Assembly (NCBI RefSeq): GCF_003129565.1
Contig: NZ_QETF01000007.1
Coordinates: forward strand, 91,061-155,060
DNA from: Salibaculum griseiflavum
GTDB taxonomy: Bacteria > Pseudomonadota > Alphaproteobacteria > Rhodobacterales > Rhodobacteraceae
Direction: 5' to 3'
Length of the DNA: 64,000 nucleotides
The translations under genes were made by a program, and so were the position numbers. The notes under the pieces were generated by a model that did not search any database, was not told the origin of the DNA, and saw only the letters and a list, made by a program, of their open reading frames with translations. Below are positions 1-10,783 of the stretch, piece by piece; positions within the stretch are counted from its first letter, which is position 1; each line of letters opens with the position of its first letter.

Positions 1-1297
1 AGACATACCTGCTCAGATCCGTGGACCGGCTGAGTTCGCCAAGATGGTCTTCGACGAATGAATCGTCGACCGTCACCTCTTCTCCGGCCATGTCCGGGGC
101 GGTGAAGGACAGCTCTTCGAACACCCGCTCCATCACCGTGTAAAGCCGCCGCGCGCCGATATTCTCGACGCTTTCGTTGACCTCGGCGGCAATCTTCGCC
201 AGCGCGGCTATACCGTCCTCGGTAAAGGTCACGGTCACGTCTTCGGTGCCCATCAGGGCGGTATATTGCCGTGTCAGGGCATTGTCGGTTTCGGTCAGGA
301 TGCGGACGAAATCACCCTCGGTCAGCGCGCGCAACTCGACACGGATCGGTAACCGGCCCTGCAGTTCGGGCAACAGATCCGAGGGTTTGGCAATGTGGAA
401 TGCGCCCGAGGCGATGAACAGGATGTGGTCGGTCTTCACCGGACCGTGCTTGGTGCTGACGGTTGTGCCTTCGATAAGGGGCAACAGGTCGCGTTGCACC
501 CCTTCGCGGCTGACATCCGCGCCGCGCGCATCGGCGTTGCGGCAGACCTTGTCGATCTCGTCGAGGAAGACGATGCCGTTCTGTTCAACGCTTTCGACCG
601 CCTGCTTCGTCACGGTTTCATCGTCCAGCAGCTTGTCGGCCTCGTCATTGATCAGCAGCTCATAGCTTTCGGCGACGGTGACGCGCTTCTTGACAGTGCG
701 CTGGAACGCCTTGCCGAAGATCGATCCCAGGTCCATCCCTGGCGCCATACCGGGCTGACCCGGCATTTCCATGCCGCCGAACGGGTTGGAATTGTCCTGC
801 AACTCCAGCTCGATCATCGTGTTGTCCAGTTCGCCCGACTTCAGTTTCTTGCGAAACATCTCGCGGGTGGACTCGCGGGCGTCTTCGCCGGCAATGGCAG
901 AGATCACACGATCCTCGGCGGCTTGGTGGGCCTTGGCCTTCACGTCCTCGCGCATGTAGTCGCGAGTCTGGACGATGGCGGCATCCACGAGGTCCCGGAT
1001 GATCTGTTCCACGTCGCGGCCCACATAGCCGACTTCCGTGAATTTCGTGGCTTCGACCTTGAGGAACGGCGCCCGGGCCAGCTTTGCCAGACGGCGGCTG
1101 ATCTCGGTCTTGCCGACGCCGGTGGGCCCGATCATCAGGATGTTTTTCGGATAGACCTCGTCACGCAGGTCGTCACCCAGCTGCTTGCGCCGCCAGCGAT
1201 TGCGCAACGCGACGGCCACGGCACGCTTGGCGTCTTTCTGGCCGATGATGAAGCGGTCAAGCTCGGATACGATCTCGCGGGGGGTCAGGTCGGTCAT
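1..1297 (-). CDS. hslU: ATP-dependent protease ATPase subunit HslU (3' end cut by window edge)
   Basis: AAA+ unfoldase that feeds substrates into the HslV peptidase in the cytoplasm. The minus strand encodes the Walker A motif GPTGVGKTE, then Walker B VFLDEIDK, followed by the sensor and C-terminal AAA region. The last readable residues are DLSRYV; HslU normally ends DLSRY-[IV]-L, so only about one residue and the stop codon lie outside the window (432 codons seen). The ATG overlaps the hslV TGA as ATGA (1294-1297), so the two subunits are translationally coupled in the order hslV-hslU. Family and boundaries are secure. Confidence 0.96.
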   Translation of the reverse strand, partial: MTDLTPREIVSELDRFIIGQKDAKRAVAVALRNRWRRKQLGDDLRDEVYPKNILMIGPTGVGKTEISRRLAKLARAPFLKVEATKFTEVGYVGRDVEQIIRDLVDAAIVQTRDYMREDVKAKAHQAAEDRVISAIAGEDARESTREMFRKKLKSGELDNTMIELELQDNSNPFGGMEMPGQPGMAPGMDLGSIFGKAFQRTVKKRVTVAESYELLINDEADKLLDDETVTKQAVESVEQNGIVFLDEIDKVCRNADARGADVSREGVQRDLLPLIEGTTVSTKHGPVKTDHILFIASGAFHIAKPSDLLPELQGRLPIRVELRALTEGDFVRILTETDNALTRQYTALMGTEDVTVTFTEDGIAALAKIAAEVNESVENIGARRLYTVMERVFEELSFTAPDMAGEEVTVDDSFVEDHLGELSRSTDLSRYV

Positions 1298-1851
1298 GCT
1301 TTGAGGCTTTCCACGGTCAGGTTGCCATTGGTGTAGACACAGATATCGGCGGCGATACCCATGGCGCGGCGGGCGATCTCCTCGGCGCTCATGTCGCTGT
1401 CCATCAGGGCGCGGGCGGCGGCCAGCGCATAGTTCCCGCCCGATCCGATGGCGGTCACGTCATGTTCAGGCTCCAACACATCGCCGGCCCCGGTGATCAC
1501 GTAAAGGTCCTTGCCGTCGCTGACGATCAGGAACGCTTCGAGCTTCTGCAGGTATTTGTCCGTGCGCCAGTCCTTGGCCAGGTCGACGGCGGCCCGTTGC
1601 AACTGGCCCGGCGTCGACTCCAGTTTCTTTTCCAGTCGCTCAAGCAGGGTAAAGGCATCGGCGGTCGAGCCGGCGAACCCACAGACCACGTCATAGCCGC
1701 CCGGGCTGATGCGCCGCACCTTGCGGGCGGTGCCCTTGATCACGGTCTGGCCGAGCGAAACCTGCCCGTCGCCAGCAATGACCACCTCGCCGCCCTTGCG
1801 CACACCGATGATCGTGGTGCCGTGCCAGCCGGGAAAATCCTGTTCCGCCAT
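1294..1851 (-). CDS. hslV: ATP-dependent protease peptidase subunit HslV
   Basis: Proteasome-like N-terminal-nucleophile threonine peptidase, 185 aa, partner of HslU. The short propeptide [11 protein letters not shown] precedes the catalytic Thr-Thr-Ile of the mature enzyme (Thr12 here). The chosen ATG at 1851 has an AAGGAAA-type ribosome site just upstream. A longer in-frame extension to 1905 has no family counterpart and would bury the processing site. The stop overlaps the hslU start by 4 nt. Length and motifs match the family. Confidence 0.96.
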   Translation of the reverse strand: MAEQDFPGWHGTTIIGVRKGGEVVIAGDGQVSLGQTVIKGTARKVRRISPGGYDVVCGFAGSTADAFTLLERLEKKLESTPGQLQRAAVDLAKDWRTDKYLQKLEAFLIVSDGKDLYVITGAGDVLEPEHDVTAIGSGGNYALAAARALMDSDMSAEEIARRAMGIAADICVYTNGNLTVESLKA

Positions 1852-1914
1852 GTGTTTTCCTTTCTGTCGCCGCCCCGATATGGCCGTCCAGCAACCGGGA
1901 CTCAAGCCCGCAAC

Positions 1915-1944
1915 GAAAAAGGGCGCCCTAAGGGGGCGCCCTTT
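1915..1944 (-). terminator. Rho-independent terminator after trxA
   Basis: On the minus strand an AAAGGGCGCCC / GGGCGCCCTTT stem with a 5-nt loop is followed by TTTTTCG. It lies 19 nt past the trxA stop and before the hslV ribosome site, so it should end the addB-addA-trxA transcript and insulate hslVU. Confidence 0.85.
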
Positions 1945-1962
1945 CGCCGGTCGAGAATGCGA

Positions 1963-2283
1963 TCAGATGCTTTCTTCGATCCAACCCTGAAGCGAGGCTT
2001 TGGGCGCCGCGCCGGCGCGGTTCGAAACCACTTCGCCATCCTTGAAGATGAACAGGGCGGGAATGCCGCGCACGCCCATCTGGCCGGGCGACATGGGGTT
2101 TTCGTCCACGTTGACCTTGGCAATCTTGACCTTGCCGGCCATTTCCTCGGCCAGCTCCTCAAGGGCCGGGCCGATCTGTTTGCAGGGGCCGCACCATTCG
2201 GCCCAGAAATCCACCACGACGGGGATATCGGACTGGCGGACTTCGGCGTCAAAGGTATCGTCGGTGACAGCAACGGTAGGCAT
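1963..2283 (-). CDS. trxA: Thioredoxin
   Basis: Thioredoxin 1 type cytoplasmic dithiol-disulfide reductase, 106 aa, a full-length single thioredoxin fold. The active site WAEWCGPC puts the redox cysteines at residues 31 and 34; the cis-proline loop appears as RGIPAL. The ATG at 2283 has AGGAGA about 6 nt upstream; the longer frame to 2424 runs into the addA 3' end and is not needed. It is the last gene before the strong terminator at 1915-1944, 62 nt downstream of addA, the usual rhodobacterial order. Confidence 0.95.
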   Translation of the reverse strand: MPTVAVTDDTFDAEVRQSDIPVVVDFWAEWCGPCKQIGPALEELAEEMAGKVKIAKVNVDENPMSPGQMGVRGIPALFIFKDGEVVSNRAGAAPKASLQGWIEESI

Positions 2284-2345
2284 TGGGATCTCCTGGGGCC
2301 TGAAAATATCTCGGATTTGGAACGTATGGGCCGTTATGGGTCGCG

Positions 2346-5300
2346 TCAAGGCACCGTGGCCTCGGCCAACGCGTCCGTGAGCATATCGTCGGGCAGGGTC
2401 ATCAGCGCACCGGTGCGGGTCCAAAGCAGCGCGACGCGGATAGATCGGCCCGGATAGACCTGGGCAAGCGCATCGCGATAGGCTGCCATTTGGCGGCGCA
2501 GACCCACGGGAACCTGCGTGACGCTGTCCGGCACCTCGCGGTTGGATTTCAGATCGACGGCCAGCACCTCGCTGTCCGTGACCACCAGCCTGTCGATGGC
2601 ACCATGAATGCGGCGGTCGCCAAGGCCGGGCAAGGTGGCGGTGATGTCCACCTCGGCCAGACCGGTTTCGAATATCCTCGCCAATTCCGGTCGATCCAGC
2701 ATCGACAGGACCTCTTCGACCAGAGCGTCACGGTCCGCAACAAGCCCGATTTCCGGATGCCGCCCAACCAGCGCCTTGGCGGCGGCCCTTCGGTCTCTGG
2801 CGGGCAGATCGGGCAAGACCTCTGACAGGCTGTGGATGATGCGGCCGCGGGCCTTCGCGGCGGCGGTGTCGTCTTCGTCGATATCGCCGGGAAGCGCCTT
2901 GGCGCCGCCAAGATCCGAGGGCGCGACGGTCCTCAGCCTCGGGTCGGGCTTCGGGGTATCGCCAAACGGGGGCAGGTTCTCTGGCTCTTCATCGGTCGCG
3001 TCGCCGCTTAGGTCTACCGGGGCCGAGGTCCAGTCACCGAATTCCGCGCGTTGGATGGTGCCGATACCCGGCAGCTCTGCATTTGCAGCGCCGATATGGG
3101 CCATGCCCTTGCCGACCATGTTGTACCAGTTTTCGCCGTTGTCGCTCACCGTTCCCGCGCCTGCCACGATCAGCCAGCTTTCAGCGCGGGTCAGAGCAAC
3201 ATAGAGCAACCTTCGGAATTCCCGGGAATCCGCCTCGATCCCAGCCTCGCGCAACTCTCCCAGTTCTGGTGGCTCGTCGGGCTTTCTCGGCTTCCAGATC
3301 GGCACCGGACCGCCTGAAAGGATATCACTTTTGTGCTCTCTTTTGCGGTCCGTCGTATCCGGCAGGATGACGATCGGGGCCTCCAGCCCCTTGGCCCCGT
3401 GCACTGTCATCACCCGAATACGATCGCCCGCGGAATCCATCTGCCGCTTGATCTGGATCTGCTCGGCATCGAACCATGCGAGAAACCCGGTCAGACTGGG
3501 CACGTCAGAGCGTTCGAAGGAAAGGGACTGTGCCAGAAGCGCGTCGATTCCATCTTCGGCCTGATGTCCGAGCCGTGCGATCAGCTTCCGGCGACCGTCA
3601 TGTTTCAGAAGGATGCGATTGATCAGGTCATAGGGGCGCAGGAATTCTGCGCGGTCCCGTAGATCGTGCAGGATCGTCAGGGTTTGCGGGAATTCCGTTT
3701 CCCGGGCACGCAGCGTTTCCCACAAGGACCGGCCTTCGGGGCGACCATGGGCCAGTGAAAACAGGTCAGTCTCGGTCCAGCCGAAAATCGGGGATTTCAG
3801 GGCTTCAGCCAAGGACAGGTCGTCTTCGGGCAGCGCAAGAAACCTCAGGCAAGACAGGATATCTCGCACGCCGAGGTCGTCGCCCAGATACATCCGGTCT
3901 GCGCCGGCGATCTCCAGCCCGGCTGCCTTGCAGGCGCCGATGATCTCGGTGAAGAGGCTGCTGCGCCGCCGCACGAGGATCAGAAAATCCCCCGGTGTGA
4001 CAGGCCGGCGCACCCATGATCCATCCCTCGGAACGGTCAGCTTTTCCTCTTTTATTATCCGCTCGATCTCGGTGGCGATGTTCCGTGCCAGCTGAATTTC
4101 GTGATGACTCTCTGCCACGACATCGCGGGGATCATCCCATTCCGGCTGGTCCTGTTCTGTCTTCTCGATGACTGGCCACAGGTCCACCCGGCCGGGCATC
4201 TCGGCATGAAAGGGAAGATGAACCAGGCCTTCTCCGACCCCCTCGGCGTCATCCCCGGTGAAGACCTGATCCACGAGGTTCAGGATCGCGGCAGAGGACC
4301 GGAAGGAATACCGCAACTCGCGGGGCCTGAGGGCTTTGCCGACATTGCCCAGCGCGCGGCCGAATTGGTCCCGCATCGTGTTGAGCTCGTCGGGATCGGC
4401 CCCCTGGAAGGAATAGATGGATTGCTTGCGATCCCCGACGACGAACATGGTCCGGTCGCGTTCGGCGCGCGCACCTTCGCCGCTGGTGAATTCCTGGGTC
4501 AGAAGCTCGATGATCTGCCATTGCACGGGCGATGTATCCTGAGCCTCGTCCACGAGGATATGGTCAACCCCGCCGTCGAGCCGGAACAGAACCCATTGCG
4601 CAACCGCCGGATCGGTCAGAAGGTCACGGGTTTTGTGGATCAGGTCATCGAAGTCCAGAACACCGCGCCGCTGTTTTTCCGCGATGTAGCGGGCGATGAA
4701 GGCGGTGGCAAAACGATGTAGGGCCAGCGTTCGGTCGCGTGCCATGGAGCGCAACCTGATGGGCCGCGAATCCGCCACGCGCTGCATCAGGTCATTGAGT
4801 GCGTCGCAGAGATCGGGATGGCGGCCCCTCGTGTCCTTTGTCGGAAACGATCCGATCTTGGGGCCAAATGGCACCTTGGCAGAGCTCCGGAACAGAAAGA
4901 CACTTTCCATGATCTTCAGATCATTTGGATCGAAAACCGTATCCCGACCCATTTCGGAAAGCTGATTTGCCGCCCTTATTTCGGTGGAGGTCCCGCTGGA
5001 CAGGATTTCGATCCATTCGGACAGAAGCGCTTGGTCATCCGGGCCGAAGACCTGGCTTGCCAGGCTATCGGGCGTGATATCTGGATCGACAACGAGCGCC
5101 TCGCAAATGACGGCTTTTTCGACCGAGGCTGGAAACTCCTCCTGATTGCCGGTGATCTCTTTCAGAAGCTTGCCGATCTCGGCCCCTGTGAATTGCCGGG
5201 CCAGGGCATCGACCAGGGGTTTGTCGTGGTCTTCGGCCATGGCTTCGAGGATGTCGCCGCGCAGCAGGTCGGTTTCGTGATCTTCCATCTCGCGAAATTG

Positions 5301-5726
5301 CGGGCTGATCCCGGCCTCCAGCGGGAAGCGGCGCAGGATACCAGCGCAGAAGGAGTGGATCGTCTGAATCTTCAGCCCACCCGGCGTTTCGATGGCGGCT
5401 GCAAACAGCTTGCGGGCATCGGCGAGGCCGGTCGTATCGACCGGGTCGTCGAAACCAAGCTCGAAAAGCGCGCTTTTCAGGTCCGGGTCCGGCATCATTG
5501 CCCATTCGCCCAGCCGCCGGAACAGCCGGTTCTGCATCTCCGAGGCGGCCGCCTTGGTATAGGTCAGGCACAGGATGTTCCTGGGGTCCGTTCCGGCCAG
5601 CAAAAGCCGCGCAACCCTATCGGTCAGAACCCGTGTCTTGCCCGATCCCGCATTGGCCGACAGCCAGGTCGAGGCACGTGGGTCGGCCGCGTCCACCTGG
5701 GCTCGTGTGGCATCGTCCATCGTCAT
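2346..5726 (-). CDS. addA: Double-strand break repair helicase-nuclease AddA
   Basis: UvrD-type helicase fused to a RecB-family nuclease, 1126 aa. With AddB it resects double-strand breaks for RecA loading (the RecBCD equivalent). Visible helicase motifs: Walker [13 protein letters not shown] near residue 27, [10 protein letters not shown] (motif II) and [13 protein letters not shown] (motif III). The C-terminal nuclease shows LAVDLKSNR with the Asp-x-Lys core. The ATG at 5726 overlaps the addB stop as ATGA; a second ATG two codons later is possible. Length and order fit the alphaproteobacterial AddAB set. Confidence 0.95.
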   Translation of the reverse strand: MTMDDATRAQVDAADPRASTWLSANAGSGKTRVLTDRVARLLLAGTDPRNILCLTYTKAAASEMQNRLFRRLGEWAMMPDPDLKSALFELGFDDPVDTTGLADARKLFAAAIETPGGLKIQTIHSFCAGILRRFPLEAGISPQFREMEDHETDLLRGDILEAMAEDHDKPLVDALARQFTGAEIGKLLKEITGNQEEFPASVEKAVICEALVVDPDITPDSLASQVFGPDDQALLSEWIEILSSGTSTEIRAANQLSEMGRDTVFDPNDLKIMESVFLFRSSAKVPFGPKIGSFPTKDTRGRHPDLCDALNDLMQRVADSRPIRLRSMARDRTLALHRFATAFIARYIAEKQRRGVLDFDDLIHKTRDLLTDPAVAQWVLFRLDGGVDHILVDEAQDTSPVQWQIIELLTQEFTSGEGARAERDRTMFVVGDRKQSIYSFQGADPDELNTMRDQFGRALGNVGKALRPRELRYSFRSSAAILNLVDQVFTGDDAEGVGEGLVHLPFHAEMPGRVDLWPVIEKTEQDQPEWDDPRDVVAESHHEIQLARNIATEIERIIKEEKLTVPRDGSWVRRPVTPGDFLILVRRRSSLFTEIIGACKAAGLEIAGADRMYLGDDLGVRDILSCLRFLALPEDDLSLAEALKSPIFGWTETDLFSLAHGRPEGRSLWETLRARETEFPQTLTILHDLRDRAEFLRPYDLINRILLKHDGRRKLIARLGHQAEDGIDALLAQSLSFERSDVPSLTGFLAWFDAEQIQIKRQMDSAGDRIRVMTVHGAKGLEAPIVILPDTTDRKREHKSDILSGGPVPIWKPRKPDEPPELGELREAGIEADSREFRRLLYVALTRAESWLIVAGAGTVSDNGENWYNMVGKGMAHIGAANAELPGIGTIQRAEFGDWTSAPVDLSGDATDEEPENLPPFGDTPKPDPRLRTVAPSDLGGAKALPGDIDEDDTAAAKARGRIIHSLSEVLPDLPARDRRAAAKALVGRHPEIGLVADRDALVEEVLSMLDRPELARIFETGLAEVDITATLPGLGDRRIHGAIDRLVVTDSEVLAVDLKSNREVPDSVTQVPVGLRRQMAAYRDALAQVYPGRSIRVALLWTRTGALMTLPDDMLTDALAEATVP

Positions 5727-8653
5727 GTCAGATCCTCGGGTGTGGGGGGTTGGGTCTCGTCCCATTCGCCGTAGCGGGCCAGGTGGTCGTACTGGCCTGT
5801 TTCGTCGACCTTCATGTTGGCCCGCCGCGCCGTATATCCCAGATCATCGGTCGCCCAACGTTGCATCAGCCGGGTGAAACGCTCCCAGAAATCACCATTT
5901 TCGGCCTCAAGGTCGGCCGCGACCGTCTTCACCTCGGACCCCAGTTGCAGGTATTCCGCCCCGGCGACACGGGCCTTGCCGACAGCCTCGAAGCCACCGC
6001 GTTCGACCATGGCGGCTTCCAGGTGCAGCTGCTTGTCATAGGCGGACTGTGCCGTCTTTGTGGGGGCTTGCCCGGTCTTGTAGTCGTAGATCCAGACCTG
6101 CCCGTCCTCGGTCACATCCAGTCGGTCGGCCTTGGCCACAAGGGTGAAATCCACGCCGTCCAGCCGGGTTTCGCCGCGCTTTTCCAGGTTTCCGGGCGCT
6201 GCGCGGGCCTGTCTGACGATCTCGTCCTCCAGGAACTGTCGGGCGAAACGCTCGACGCTGGCCAGCCAGAGCCTCTGAACCGCGGGCCAGGGGCAATCCC
6301 GGGCCAGCACCCCTTCGGCGATTTCCAGCAAGCGCTCGTAAGCGGCTGGATCGGAGGGATCGGGGCATTCGGGCAGGAAGGCTTCGAGGATATCGTGGGT
6401 CAGGCTACCCCGTAAGACCGCATCCGGAGAGTGCACCAGCGGGTCCAGCGGTTTCAGGCCAAGCACATGCCGCGCATAAATCGCGTAGGGATCCCGGATC
6501 AGGGTCTTGATCTGCGTGACCGAGAGGTGTCGGGGCCGCGCTGTGGCCGGGGGCCGCGGGGAGGGGCGGGGCGCAGGATGCTGGGCATCTTCAGGCGTTT
6601 CAAGCGTGGCCGCGGCGTGCAAAAGGCGGCTGCCCCGCGCGCGCATGTCTGCAAGAGCCTCCGGGCCGCCCGTGGCCTTCAGACCACCCAGCAGGTTGAG
6701 AAGGCGACTGACCCAGCGACTGGCCACCGTTTCCGCCTCGTTGTCGCGGATTGCCCGGCTGATGATGACCTCGGGGGCGCAGGCGGCGATCTGGAAATCG
6801 TGGGCTGACAGGCCGATGCGGCGTTCGGGCAAGAGTAGGCCCGCCGCGCGGCGCATCGCGCGATTCAACCATGGGTCCGGGGTTGGCACAGCGGGCCAGG
6901 TGCCTTCGTTCAACCCGCCCAGGATCACCACATCCGCGCTTTGAACCCGTGCTTCGAGTGTGCCCCAGATCAGCACATCCGGGTGGCTCTGATCCGCCTC
7001 GCGGACCTCGCCGCCGGACAGGTATTGACCGATCAGAACCTCGTAATCCGTCGCGGTCATTTCGCCCGCCGCGTCGGCGTCTTCCTGCAAGGCGGTGATC
7101 ATCCGCAGGGCTTCGCGACCGGCCTTTTTCTCCCAGAGATCACCCGCCTTGGTGCCGTCCGGCCCGGCCGCCAGCTGTTCGGAAAGCGAGCGGTGCCACG
7201 AAACCCAGTCCTTCAGCGGCAGTTGCCGGTTCGGATCGTGCGTGGGCAACAATGCGGCCAGCCAATGCGCCCAGTCCTGCCGTTCGGGGCTGGGCGGTTT
7301 GCCGGCCGCCGCCCAGTCGCGCAGATCCTGTGGCCCCGGAAAGGCCGGTCCGTGTCGGCGCAACTTCAGCTCCAGCGCGGTTGTGTTCAGAACATGCGGC
7401 CCGCGGCGTGCGCCGGAATGGCACAAGGGGTGCTTGAGCAGGGTCAGCAGCGCTTCGGGGGTCGGCCGGTTTGCAAGCAAGGCGGCGGTATGGCGCAGGA
7501 ACCGACCCGGAGGAGACAGGTGCAGGGGTGTCCCGGCGCTGTCATCGGGCAGGATATCCCACCGCTCCATGGCCGACGTGACCTGTCGGGTCAGGGTTCT
7601 GTCGGGCGTGACAAGGGCCACCGTTTTGCCCTGCTCGACAGCATGGCGCATGGCGATGGCAATCGCCCCGGCCTCGGCGCGCGGGCTTGGCGCCTCAAGC
7701 AGGGTCAGGCCCTTGGTGGCCTTGTCCAATGCGGCCAGCTTGGGGCCTTCGGTGATCCAATGATCGGTCACCGGCGCTGGCCGCAGCGCGAGGGACACCA
7801 GCTCTGATCGGGCCTGTTCCGGCGCGGCGGTATCGACCCAGGGCGGGATGTCCGCCGGGTGCATGTCAAGTGTCTCGGCCAGGGCCTTGAACCGGTATTG
7901 CGGGTGATCTTCTCCACCATCCATCGCCGTCATCCGGTCCCAGACAGCGTGGGGCAGGTGTGGGTCGACCCCCGGCAGGACGACGAAACCGTTCGACAAC
8001 CGGGCAACGGCCTGCATCAGCCGTGCCGTCGTGCCCCGTGATCCGGTTGACCCTGCGACGATGACCGGGTGGTCCGGCGGGGTGTTCGCCCACTGATCTG
8101 CCAGCCGCTCGACCACCAGCCTTTGCCGTGCTTCGGGGTCCGGGTCCGGGCGGGTTTCGTCGAAATAGTGCTGAACCAGCGTGATGAACCGCAGCGCCCG
8201 TTTCCAGTGGCCTGATTCGTCCTCGACATCGAGGGAAACGATCTGGTCCGGATCGACCCCTTCGCCGTGCATCTCCGAGAAAAGCGCCCCAAGGCTCTCG
8301 GCCAGCGCAAAGCGGTTTTCGCGGGGCGCCAGTGTCGGATCCTGCCTCAGAAGCTCACCTACCAAGGTCGACAGTTCCAGCTGGCGGCGCAGGGCCGAGG
8401 CAGGGGGCGGCAGATCGTGAAACGCCGCGTCCTGGCCGAGGTCGGTGACAAGCCGGATTCGCGGCAACAAACGTGCCGGGCCCTGATCGAACAGGTCACG
8501 CAAGCGGCGCTGTGTACGCCGTGTATTCACGAGAATTTCGATGCGTGCGAATTGCTCGGGTGGCAGGTGACCAAACCGTTGATCCAGCCCGTTCAGAAAG
8601 GCCTTGCCAAAATCAAGGGTCGGAGCAATCGAAAAGAGGTTCGGTAGAGTCAT
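5723..8653 (-). CDS. addB: Double-strand break repair protein AddB
   Basis: Second subunit of the AddAB helicase-nuclease, 976 aa. The N-terminal part is a degenerate helicase-like region; the C-terminal part is a RecB-family nuclease with IYDYKTG. I see no cysteines after that motif, so the Fe-S cluster arrangement known from Bacillus AddB does not seem to be present. The start at 8653 (MTLPNLFSIAP) is preferred because its ATG overlaps the stop of the upstream nucleotidyltransferase as ATGA; the frame continues to 8779 but only through that gene. Confidence 0.94.
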   Translation of the reverse strand: MTLPNLFSIAPTLDFGKAFLNGLDQRFGHLPPEQFARIEILVNTRRTQRRLRDLFDQGPARLLPRIRLVTDLGQDAAFHDLPPPASALRRQLELSTLVGELLRQDPTLAPRENRFALAESLGALFSEMHGEGVDPDQIVSLDVEDESGHWKRALRFITLVQHYFDETRPDPDPEARQRLVVERLADQWANTPPDHPVIVAGSTGSRGTTARLMQAVARLSNGFVVLPGVDPHLPHAVWDRMTAMDGGEDHPQYRFKALAETLDMHPADIPPWVDTAAPEQARSELVSLALRPAPVTDHWITEGPKLAALDKATKGLTLLEAPSPRAEAGAIAIAMRHAVEQGKTVALVTPDRTLTRQVTSAMERWDILPDDSAGTPLHLSPPGRFLRHTAALLANRPTPEALLTLLKHPLCHSGARRGPHVLNTTALELKLRRHGPAFPGPQDLRDWAAAGKPPSPERQDWAHWLAALLPTHDPNRQLPLKDWVSWHRSLSEQLAAGPDGTKAGDLWEKKAGREALRMITALQEDADAAGEMTATDYEVLIGQYLSGGEVREADQSHPDVLIWGTLEARVQSADVVILGGLNEGTWPAVPTPDPWLNRAMRRAAGLLLPERRIGLSAHDFQIAACAPEVIISRAIRDNEAETVASRWVSRLLNLLGGLKATGGPEALADMRARGSRLLHAAATLETPEDAQHPAPRPSPRPPATARPRHLSVTQIKTLIRDPYAIYARHVLGLKPLDPLVHSPDAVLRGSLTHDILEAFLPECPDPSDPAAYERLLEIAEGVLARDCPWPAVQRLWLASVERFARQFLEDEIVRQARAAPGNLEKRGETRLDGVDFTLVAKADRLDVTEDGQVWIYDYKTGQAPTKTAQSAYDKQLHLEAAMVERGGFEAVGKARVAGAEYLQLGSEVKTVAADLEAENGDFWERFTRLMQRWATDDLGYTARRANMKVDETGQYDHLARYGEWDETQPPTPEDLT

Positions 8654-9339
8654 GCATGCCTCCGCAAGAGGTCTTCGGCCAGGGCGATGGAGTCCGGTCG
8701 CCCGACATCGCACCAACCCCCTTTGTGCAGGGCGCCGAAAATGGTGCCGCGATCCAGCATTTCGCGCCATATCTCCCAAAGGGAAAAGGCGGTTTGTGAA
8801 TGCTGGCTCACCCTGTCCGTGCGAATGATCTGCAGCCCGGTATAGACCGCACCCGGGCCGGGCGTGAGCCGGCCCTCCGGGTCCATCAGGAAATCGCCTT
8901 TGCCCCGGTGGCCGGTCGCATTTTCATTCGCGACGAGCAACAGAAGCGCCTCCATCCTGTCCGGATCCCAATGCCGGAGCAGTGTCTTGACGGGGTTTGG
9001 TCCGGTCCAGACCGCGTCGGTGTTCAAGGTCAGAACCGGGTCGCTTTCAAGCAGGTTCAGAGCCTGTTTCAAACCACCGCCTGTATCGAGGATTTCCGGC
9101 TCGTGCGAGATCAGAACCGGGCGGTCCGCAAGGTGGTCAGCGATCTGCTCTGCCAGATAATGCGTGTTGATCGCGATCTGCTCGATCCCGCCCTCGGCCA
9201 AAATGTCGAGCGCATGGTCGAGGAGGGGTCTGCCGGCGACTTCGACCAGCGGTTTCGGACGGTCCAAGGTCAGCGGCGCCATGCGGGTGCCGAAACCCGC
9301 CCCGAACAGCAGGGCCGTATCGGGTTTGGCCAGGCTCAT
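8650..9339 (-). CDS. murU: MurU-like sugar-1-phosphate nucleotidyltransferase
   Basis: NTP_transferase-family protein, 229 aa, with the nucleotide-binding start LLFGAGFGTRMAPLT followed by RPKPLVEV. In Pseudomonas putida the same neighbour pair, AmgK kinase plus MurU uridylyltransferase, converts recycled MurNAc to UDP-MurNAc and bypasses de novo synthesis. Here the kinase-like gene lies directly upstream with an ATGA overlap, which supports that role; other NDP-sugar substrates cannot be excluded from sequence alone. It sits inside the tsaE-addBA operon. Confidence 0.8.
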   Translation of the reverse strand: MSLAKPDTALLFGAGFGTRMAPLTLDRPKPLVEVAGRPLLDHALDILAEGGIEQIAINTHYLAEQIADHLADRPVLISHEPEILDTGGGLKQALNLLESDPVLTLNTDAVWTGPNPVKTLLRHWDPDRMEALLLLVANENATGHRGKGDFLMDPEGRLTPGPGAVYTGLQIIRTDRVSQHSQTAFSLWEIWREMLDRGTIFGALHKGGWCDVGRPDSIALAEDLLRRHA

Positions 9340-10295
9340 TCAGACAGTTCCTCGAAGGCGTTTTGCAGCGAACCCCTGAGATCCGCGAGGTCGGGATGCG
9401 CCAGGTCCTTGCGCAGATGGCCCCAGATACGCGGCATCAGGCCTTGATAGCGGCGCTTTCCGTCCCGCTTTGCCAGCCTGGCGAAAACGCCGAGGATACG
9501 CAGATTGCGCTGCACCGAAAGGATCGCGACATCCCGCGCCACGGCCTCTGATCGGTTGCCGGTTGCGGAGGCGAACCGGTCTATCATGGCGTTGGCGGTG
9601 TCATCAGCGACATCCCGGCGCGCATCTCGCAGTAGCGAGGCGAGGTCATAGGCCGGGGGGGCGCCGAAGGCGTCTTGGAAATCCAGTAGTCCGACCCTTT
9701 CGGTGCCTTCGCGGTCGGGGCGCCAGATCAGGTTTTCGGCGTGGAAGTCGCGCAGGGACAGAACCTGGCGCCGATCAGAAAGCGTAGCGACGGCTGATCT
9801 GATGCCCGCGCCGATGGTTCGTCGCATTTCCTCGTCGGCGGTGTTTGGCAGCCAGTCGAACGCTACCGTTACCATTTCCGCTGCGGTTTCGGGGTCGAGC
9901 GTGGTCAGGCCAGCCGGAAGGCCAAGGTGCTGAACCGCCAACAGGGCATCCGTTGCCTCAGCGTAGAGCACGGCCTCGTCGGCGGGCCTATTGGTAAGCC
10001 AGTCGGCGAAATGGGTGGTGCCAAGATCTTCGAGCAGCACCAGCCCGGCCTCGGGCTCGGCATGCAAGATCGCCGGTGCGGCCAGGCCATGAGCCGACAG
10101 GAAATCGGCCAGACGCAGGAAATCGGATGTCGATGATACCTTGTCGGGTGGGGCGTCCATCAGGATCACGCTTTGGCCCGCCCCGTCTGCAAGCCGTTCA
10201 TAACGTCTGGCCGAGGCATCGCCGGCAAGGGCGGCGCGTTCCCATCGCCCATACCCCAAGGACTGGAGCCATTCCGTGATCCGGTCAGAGCGCAT
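9336..10295 (-). CDS. amgK: AmgK-like aminoglycoside-phosphotransferase-fold sugar kinase
   Basis: APH-fold kinase of 319 aa. The catalytic segment reads LRDFHAENL in place of the textbook HGDLHxxN, followed by the metal-binding LLDFQDA. By analogy with P. putida AmgK it should phosphorylate MurNAc/GlcNAc at the anomeric position during cell-wall recycling and hand the product to the MurU-like gene that overlaps it. The start at 10295 (MRSDRITEW) lies 11 nt inside the tsaE 3' end; an in-frame start at 10322 is possible but lies deeper in tsaE. Substrate is inferred from neighbourhood. Confidence 0.8.
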   Translation of the reverse strand: MRSDRITEWLQSLGYGRWERAALAGDASARRYERLADGAGQSVILMDAPPDKVSSTSDFLRLADFLSAHGLAAPAILHAEPEAGLVLLEDLGTTHFADWLTNRPADEAVLYAEATDALLAVQHLGLPAGLTTLDPETAAEMVTVAFDWLPNTADEEMRRTIGAGIRSAVATLSDRRQVLSLRDFHAENLIWRPDREGTERVGLLDFQDAFGAPPAYDLASLLRDARRDVADDTANAMIDRFASATGNRSEAVARDVAILSVQRNLRILGVFARLAKRDGKRRYQGLMPRIWGHLRKDLAHPDLADLRGSLQNAFEELSE

Positions 10296-10746
10296 CTTCC
10301 AGCCTTTCCGCCCATTTGCCAATGGGGATCAGCCGAGCCTTATGCGCCTCGGGCGTGGCTGTCATATCGATCCTCAATGCGTCCTCAGGCAGGTAGGGGC
10401 CAAGGTGATCCGGCCATTCCACGAGGTTGATGGCTGTTTCGAAAGCGTCGATCAACCCGAGCTCAAGGGCTTCGTCCGCGTCGCTGAGCCTGTAGAGATC
10501 ACTGTGCCAGATCTCGCCTGCGTCACAATCATAAGTTTGCACAAGCGTGAATGTGGGCGACGGGACGTCGGTCTCGGCGCCGCAAAGGGCGCGGATGATC
10601 GCCCGCGCGAGAAAGGATTTTCCAGCCCCGATGTCGCCGGCAAGCAGAACCACGTCACCGGGCCGCAGAAGCCCGGCGAGGGTTTCGCCGAACCGGGCGG
10701 TTTCCGCCTCGGACCTGAATGAGAGCCTTTGCTCGCGACCTCGCAT
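10285..10746 (-). CDS. tsaE: tRNA t6A37 biosynthesis ATPase TsaE
   Basis: Small P-loop ATPase, 153 aa, that works with TsaB and TsaD to make threonylcarbamoyladenosine at position 37 of ANN-decoding tRNAs. Walker A reads GDIGAGKS; PSPTFTLVQTY and the YRL segment (switch/Walker B region) are typical. The partner gene tsaD is elsewhere in this window (22231-23325). It overlaps the kinase gene downstream by 11 nt and follows the PAS-sensor gene. Confidence 0.94.
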   Translation of the reverse strand: MRGREQRLSFRSEAETARFGETLAGLLRPGDVVLLAGDIGAGKSFLARAIIRALCGAETDVPSPTFTLVQTYDCDAGEIWHSDLYRLSDADEALELGLIDAFETAINLVEWPDHLGPYLPEDALRIDMTATPEAHKARLIPIGKWAERLEDAL

Positions 10747-10783
10747 GGTGCCAGACTATGGGACTGGCGCGCCGCGACAAGCC

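Noticed and set aside
395..1336. Long plus-strand ORFs antisense to hslU/hslV and many other genes
   Set aside because: They are shadows of the opposite-strand genes, lack ribosome sites and do not resemble known proteins.
1691..1894. Second minus-strand ORF inside hslV
   Set aside because: Out of frame with hslV, whose start and catalytic threonine are clear.
6500..7300. Iron-sulfur cluster cysteines in AddB
   Set aside because: No clustered cysteines follow the nuclease motif; isolated cysteines elsewhere do not make the known pattern.
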